From Clostridiales bacterium UBA4959 (GTDB lineage: Bacteria; Bacillota; Clostridia; Oscillospirales; CAG-272): a DNA stretch of 9,362 bases. The stretch spans positions 1-9,362 of the forward strand of contig DHAH01000056.1 of NCBI GenBank assembly GCA_002397345.1. Direction: 5' to 3'. The notes under the pieces were generated by a model that saw only the letters and a program-made list of their open reading frames with translations, did no database searches and was not told the DNA's origin. Below, in pieces: positions 7,064-9,362 of the stretch (positions are counted from its first letter, which is position 1; each line of letters opens with the position of its first letter). Made by a program: the position numbers and the translations under genes.

Positions 7064-7142
7064 TTATATTTATTAATAAGAAATGACCAATATTTAGGCG
7101 ACAGCGTTATTAAACGCGTGTCGTCTATTTTAATAAATATAA
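7064..7142 (+). repeat. 13-bp perfect inverted repeat enclosing the terminator
   Basis: TTATATTTATTAA (7064-7076) is the exact reverse complement of TTAATAAATATAA (7130-7142). In addition, ATAAGAAATGA occurs twice in direct orientation, at 7076-7086 and 7139-7149, exactly 63 bp apart (about six helical turns). The right-hand copy runs into the -35 region of the sigma-factor promoter. It may be a regulator binding site, a duplicated promoter region or a long-range RNA/DNA structure. Confidence 0.6.
7095..7131 (+). terminator. Intrinsic terminator of the aspartate kinase gene
   Basis: TAGGCGACAGCGTT (7095-7108) pairs with AACGC-g-TGTCGTCTA (7113-7127) around an ATTA loop, giving 14 pairs with one G-U and one bulged G. 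TTTTAAT follows at once. The stem strength and T-run fit a rho-independent terminator about 100 bases after the kinase stop codon. Confidence 0.75.
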
Positions 7143-7146
7143 GAAA

Positions 7147-7172
7147 TGAACTTTTCGGGTAACTTTTCCGTC
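7147..7172 (+). promoter_or_regulatory. Candidate ECF-sigma promoter, probably self-regulating
   Basis: TGAACTTTT (7147-7155) and CGTC (7169-7172) are separated by 17 bases between the AAC and the CGTC. This is the layout of ECF-type promoters (AAC-type -35, about 16-17 base spacer, CGT-type -10), whose sigma factors often transcribe their own genes. Transcription would begin near 7180, giving a leader of about 45 bases before ATG 7225. The gene it precedes is itself an ECF sigma factor, which supports the call. Confidence 0.6.
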
Positions 7173-7212
7173 TTTATAGGTGTAACCGGTTATAAATAAA
7201 TTTTAAGCGAAC

Positions 7213-7219
7213 GGAGGTG
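7213..7219 (+). promoter_or_regulatory. Ribosome binding site of the sigma-factor gene
   Basis: GGAGGTG, an almost full match to the 16S rRNA 3' end, lies 5 bases before ATG 7225. It fixes this ATG as the start and rules out an overlapping frame beginning with the GTG at 7217. Confidence 0.85.
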
Positions 7220-7224
7220 AAAAG

Positions 7225-8520
7225 ATGGATAAAGCGGAATTCGAGCGGCTGTATGCAGTCTGTGAATCTCAGGTCAAGCGATACGCGTATTATCGTTTGC
7301 CGAGCAAAGCGGACGGTGACGATGTGCTGCAGGAAGCATTGTTGGCGGCTTACCGCAGCCGTGAATTATGCAGAAACGCGGAAGTGTTTAAAGCGTGGCT
7401 GCTGCGGATCCTCGTCAATAAATGCAATGACTTTTATCGTGAGCGCGCTAAGCAGTCGGAACTGTCACTTGATGAGATCGCCGAAACGCAGTCTGCCCAA
7501 AACCGATTTGGACTAACCACGGCGGAAACGGTGAAAGAAACATTAGAAACGCTTGACAAGCGCGACAAACAGATATTACGACTGTTTTATATAGAAGATA
7601 TGCCGCAGTCGGAGATCGCCGCGCGGCTCGGGATTCCTGTCGGCACGGTAAAAAGCCGTATCTATACCGCGAAACAGCGTTTTAAAAACGCTTATCCTTT
7701 TACACCCCACAAAGGAGGAGCTAATATGAAGAAGTTACCCGAAATTATGCCCGAATACAAGATTGAAAAATCAAACGAACCTTCTTTCCCTGTAAAATGG
7801 GAAGAACTGATGGGCTGGTTTATCGTGCCAAGAATCGGCGAAAAACTCTCATGGGCAATGTACGACATGCCCGAGCGGTCAATGACAGGTCAATATGACA
7901 TGGAAGCGACAGGTCAGGCGTTCGTACACGGCATTAAAGGAGTGAAGATCTGCGCCAAGCAGAGTTTTGGCAAGTCAGATCCGGGAAAAAATTCGGATAT
8001 GTATTTTATAGCGCAGCTTACGGAAACGCACAGCCGTTTCCTCGCCGAAAGCCATTACAGCAAGGACCGCGACGCGATGATGTATTTTACGTTCCTTGAC
8101 GGCGACACGATTTTCGAGGATATAGGTTCATTCATCGGAAATTGGGGGTTCGGCGAAGATAACTGCGGGAACGAAATTCACATTCAGCCGAAAGGTAAAA
8201 TTACGCGCGACGGTGATAAAATTACGCACGCCGACAGCCGGTGGCTGCTCGATGCAGTCGGCAGATATACAGTGAAAATGGACGGCAAGACGTATGATAC
8301 CATGTTGGTTATTGATATTGAAACATACGGCGTTATGACCGAAACCTACCTCGACAGAAACGGGCGCACCGTTCTTTGGCGCAGATTTAATCGAAACGAC
8401 TGGAATTATGACCATTATAAACGGTTGTGGAGCGATAAATTGCCCGATAACGAGCGGCTCAGCGTCAACGGCGAAACTTATGTTCATTGGTACGACTGCA
8501 TAACAGACTATATATTATAA
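7225..8520 (+). CDS. ECF-type sigma-70 factor fused to a C-terminal domain of unknown function
   Basis: A 431-residue protein. The first ~160 residues are a complete ECF sigma factor. Region 2 (about 5-72) contains DDVLQEALLAAYRS and FKAWLLRILVNKCNDFYRER; region 4 (about 104-156) contains LDKRDKQILRLFYIEDMPQSEIAARLGIPVGTVKSRIY, a typical helix-turn-helix. These bind core RNA polymerase and the -10 and -35 elements. A short linker (HKGGAN) leads to about 264 residues I cannot assign to a family. They have no membrane helix or signal peptide, are rich in Trp, Tyr and Asp, and carry WGFGEDNCGNE, NGRTVLWRRFNRNDW and a terminal NGETYVHWYDC segment. In-frame M168 (base 7726) has an excellent ribosome binding site of its own, so the C-terminal half may also be made alone. 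A regulatory or sensing role for this half (soluble partner or anti-sigma-like) is inference. It is a single-gene unit between an ECF-like promoter and a terminator. Confidence 0.9.
   Translation: MDKAEFERLYAVCESQVKRYAYYRLPSKADGDDVLQEALLAAYRSRELCRNAEVFKAWLLRILVNKCNDFYRERAKQSELSLDEIAETQSAQNRFGLTTAETVKETLETLDKRDKQILRLFYIEDMPQSEIAARLGIPVGTVKSRIYTAKQRFKNAYPFTPHKGGANMKKLPEIMPEYKIEKSNEPSFPVKWEELMGWFIVPRIGEKLSWAMYDMPERSMTGQYDMEATGQAFVHGIKGVKICAKQSFGKSDPGKNSDMYFIAQLTETHSRFLAESHYSKDRDAMMYFTFLDGDTIFEDIGSFIGNWGFGEDNCGNEIHIQPKGKITRDGDKITHADSRWLLDAVGRYTVKMDGKTYDTMLVIDIETYGVMTETYLDRNGRTVLWRRFNRNDWNYDHYKRLWSDKLPDNERLSVNGETYVHWYDCITDYIL
7711..7718 (+). promoter_or_regulatory. Internal ribosome binding site at the sigma-fusion joint
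   Basis: AAAGGAGG lies 7 bases before in-frame ATG 7726, an ideal spacing, and is itself translated as Lys-Gly-Gly of the linker. It would allow separate translation of the C-terminal domain (7726-8520, 264 residues, beginning MKKLPEIMPEYKI). The site looks like the start of a separate downstream gene whose upstream neighbour has no stop codon. Confidence 0.7.
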
Positions 8521-8530
8521 CGCTTCCTAT

Positions 8531-8564
8531 ACGGGCGGAGTTCTGTTCCCCGCCCGTTGATTTT
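8531..8564 (+). terminator. Intrinsic terminator of the sigma-factor gene
   Basis: ACGGGCGG (8531-8538) pairs perfectly with CCGCCCGT (8550-8557) around an 11-base loop, followed by TGATTTTGT. It begins 10 bases after the TAA of the sigma fusion. Confidence 0.8.
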
Positions 8565-8572
8565 GTATAAAT

Positions 8573-8656
8573 ATACCCCCTCATGGAAATGATAATGAAT
8601 AAATTACCTGAGAAAATTAATTCATCGAAACGACAAAACATGAAAAATGAGGGTAT
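8573..8656 (+). promoter_or_regulatory. Leader region able to mask the next gene's ribosome binding site
   Basis: CCCTCAT (8578-8584) is fully complementary to ATGAGGG (8647-8653), which contains the ribosome binding site of the following gene. The pairing can be extended by ATACCC (8573-8578) with GGGTAT (8651-8656) if two C residues bulge. Between the arms, ATGAATAAATT (8595-8605) and AATTAATTCAT (8615-8625) form a second stem with one A-A mismatch. Together they would make a two-storey leader structure. It matters only if transcription starts upstream of about 8573; no clear promoter is seen there. Confidence 0.4.
8649..8653 (+). promoter_or_regulatory. Ribosome binding site deciding the glucan-synthase-like start
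   Basis: GAGGG lies 8 bases before GTG 8662, good spacing. The in-frame ATG at 8647 has no purine-rich site of suitable spacing and would overlap this element, so GTG 8662 is preferred. The frame is closed upstream by TGA 8641-8643. Confidence 0.6.
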
Positions 8657-8661
8657 TAAAC

Positions 8662-9362
8662 GTGCAAAGTAATCGTAGGAGCGGGTCCGGTATCCGCCCG
8701 AACCCCCATCACGATCTGCGCGAATGCGGAAATATACTGCGCAGAATGCGTATAATGTATTCGGATGACGACGGCAACGTTGATTATATTCTGCGCCGCG
8801 CGGCGGCGGCTTGCGAACATTATCGCAGACGCGCGATAAATAAAAAGATTTTTAACGCTGTTTATGAGATCCTGTTTGGGATAGAAAACGGGGTAATAAG
8901 CGAGCCCGGCGCAGAGGACGGGCTCTCTCCCCAATATATCGCAATGCGCCTTGACGCTGCGCAGTCACTCTCGCCCGAGTCGGCGTTCACGCTCGACGAG
9001 CTGGGCGCCGTACCCGATTGTATAGCGCTGTCGGTGATGTATACGCTTGACGGATTAAATCACGGTGTTTCGGAGAACGAAGAACCGGATCGGGCGGTTA
9101 AAAACGCCGGAGAACTCAACGCCGACGCTGCCATAGCGAACGTAGCCACGGCGGGGGCGGGGCTGCTGCGCGCTTTTGATGAAACTTCGTTCGAGCGTTT
9201 CCTTGAAAAATCTTCGGAGATCGAACGCGCGCTGCTCGCGGACAAGCGTGGCATATACACGCGCTGCGACCATGACACCAAGCAGTTATATCGCCGTGCG
9301 GCGTCGGAATATGCAAAGCGCCACAATGTGACGCAGCGCGAGGCAGCAGAGATAATACTCGC
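8662..9362 (+). CDS. N-terminal part of a cyclic beta-1,2-glucan synthase (NdvB)/GH94-like protein (3' end outside window)
   Basis: The frame runs open from GTG 8662 through the window end, giving 233 residues with no stop, so the protein is larger. The best clue is at about residues 184-233: SSEIERALLADKRGIYTRCDHDTKQLYRR followed by AASEYAKRHNVTQREAAEIIL. This matches the segment of NdvB-type proteins with pattern VE..LR.DP.GVY..MD..TRD.YR..VE.LA...G..E.EVA. In NdvB this segment precedes the glucosyltransferase and GH94 phosphorylase-like domains; none of those is in this window. The preceding residues (FTLDELGAVPDCIALSVM, AIANVATAGAGLLRAF) fit the helical N-terminal region of that family. 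Full NdvB proteins are membrane-bound and make cyclic glucans from UDP-glucose; shorter Clostridial GH94 relatives are soluble phosphorylases. Which kind this is cannot be decided from the fragment. The N-terminus (QSNRRSGSGIRP) has no signal peptide. Confidence 0.6.
   Translation, partial: MQSNRRSGSGIRPNPHHDLRECGNILRRMRIMYSDDDGNVDYILRRAAAACEHYRRRAINKKIFNAVYEILFGIENGVISEPGAEDGLSPQYIAMRLDAAQSLSPESAFTLDELGAVPDCIALSVMYTLDGLNHGVSENEEPDRAVKNAGELNADAAIANVATAGAGLLRAFDETSFERFLEKSSEIERALLADKRGIYTRCDHDTKQLYRRAASEYAKRHNVTQREAAEIIL

Noticed and set aside
7217..7516. Overlapping +-strand frame starting with GTG 7217
   Set aside because: Its start lies inside the ribosome binding site of the sigma factor, and the frame overlaps the strongly conserved sigma region 2.
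8583..8672. Short frame of 25-29 codons (MNKLPEKINSSKRQN...) between the sigma terminator and the next gene
   Set aside because: It has only a weak GGAAA site, overlaps the next gene's start, and the bases are better explained by the leader stems. A leader peptide cannot be fully excluded.

Overview
The window looks like chromosomal DNA of a low-to-mid GC Gram-positive bacterium of class Clostridia, most likely Oscillospiraceae/Ruminococcaceae-like. This is inferred from strong AGGAGG-type ribosome binding sites, a CsaB-type cell-wall pyruvyl transferase, a MORN-repeat membrane protein, a BspA-like leucine-rich lipoprotein and an ECF sigma factor with a GAAC/CGTC-type promoter. All genes are on the + strand. 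No rRNA, tRNA, CRISPR array or recognisable insertion sequence was seen. No gene-free stretch exceeds 300 bases; the longest is 6995-7224 (230 bases), which holds a terminator and a promoter.

Layout. (1) 1-827: 3' part of a seryl-tRNA synthetase gene of the divergent 'AGSYRADERGMVRGHQF' type. (2) 937-1464: a small two-helix membrane protein of unknown function, with GC-rich hairpins on both sides. (3) 1538-5550: a tight three-gene operon encoding a membrane-anchored MORN-repeat protein, a 756-residue glycosyltransferase/CsaB fusion and a leucine-rich lipoprotein. The genes are 3 bp apart and then overlap by 4 bp, and the set points to cell-wall polysaccharide or surface-protein anchoring. (4) 5584-5643: three back-to-back hairpins. 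(5) 5672-6994: aspartate kinase, first enzyme of the lysine/threonine/methionine branch, followed by a strong intrinsic terminator. (6) 7147-8520: a probable self-regulated ECF sigma factor gene fused in frame to an unknown soluble domain, with a near-perfect ribosome binding site and ATG at the fusion joint, then a terminator. (7) 8662 to the window end: the N-terminal part of what looks like a large cyclic beta-1,2-glucan synthase (NdvB)/GH94-like protein; its ribosome binding site can pair with an upstream sequence.

Most distinctive points: the sigma-factor fusion with a built-in internal translation start, the promoter/repeat architecture upstream of it, the glycosyltransferase-CsaB fusion inside a MORN/LRR envelope operon, and the possible ribosome-binding-site sequestration ahead of the glucan synthase-like gene. 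Several genes (3, 6 and 7) plausibly concern the cell envelope, but a functional link among them is inference only.
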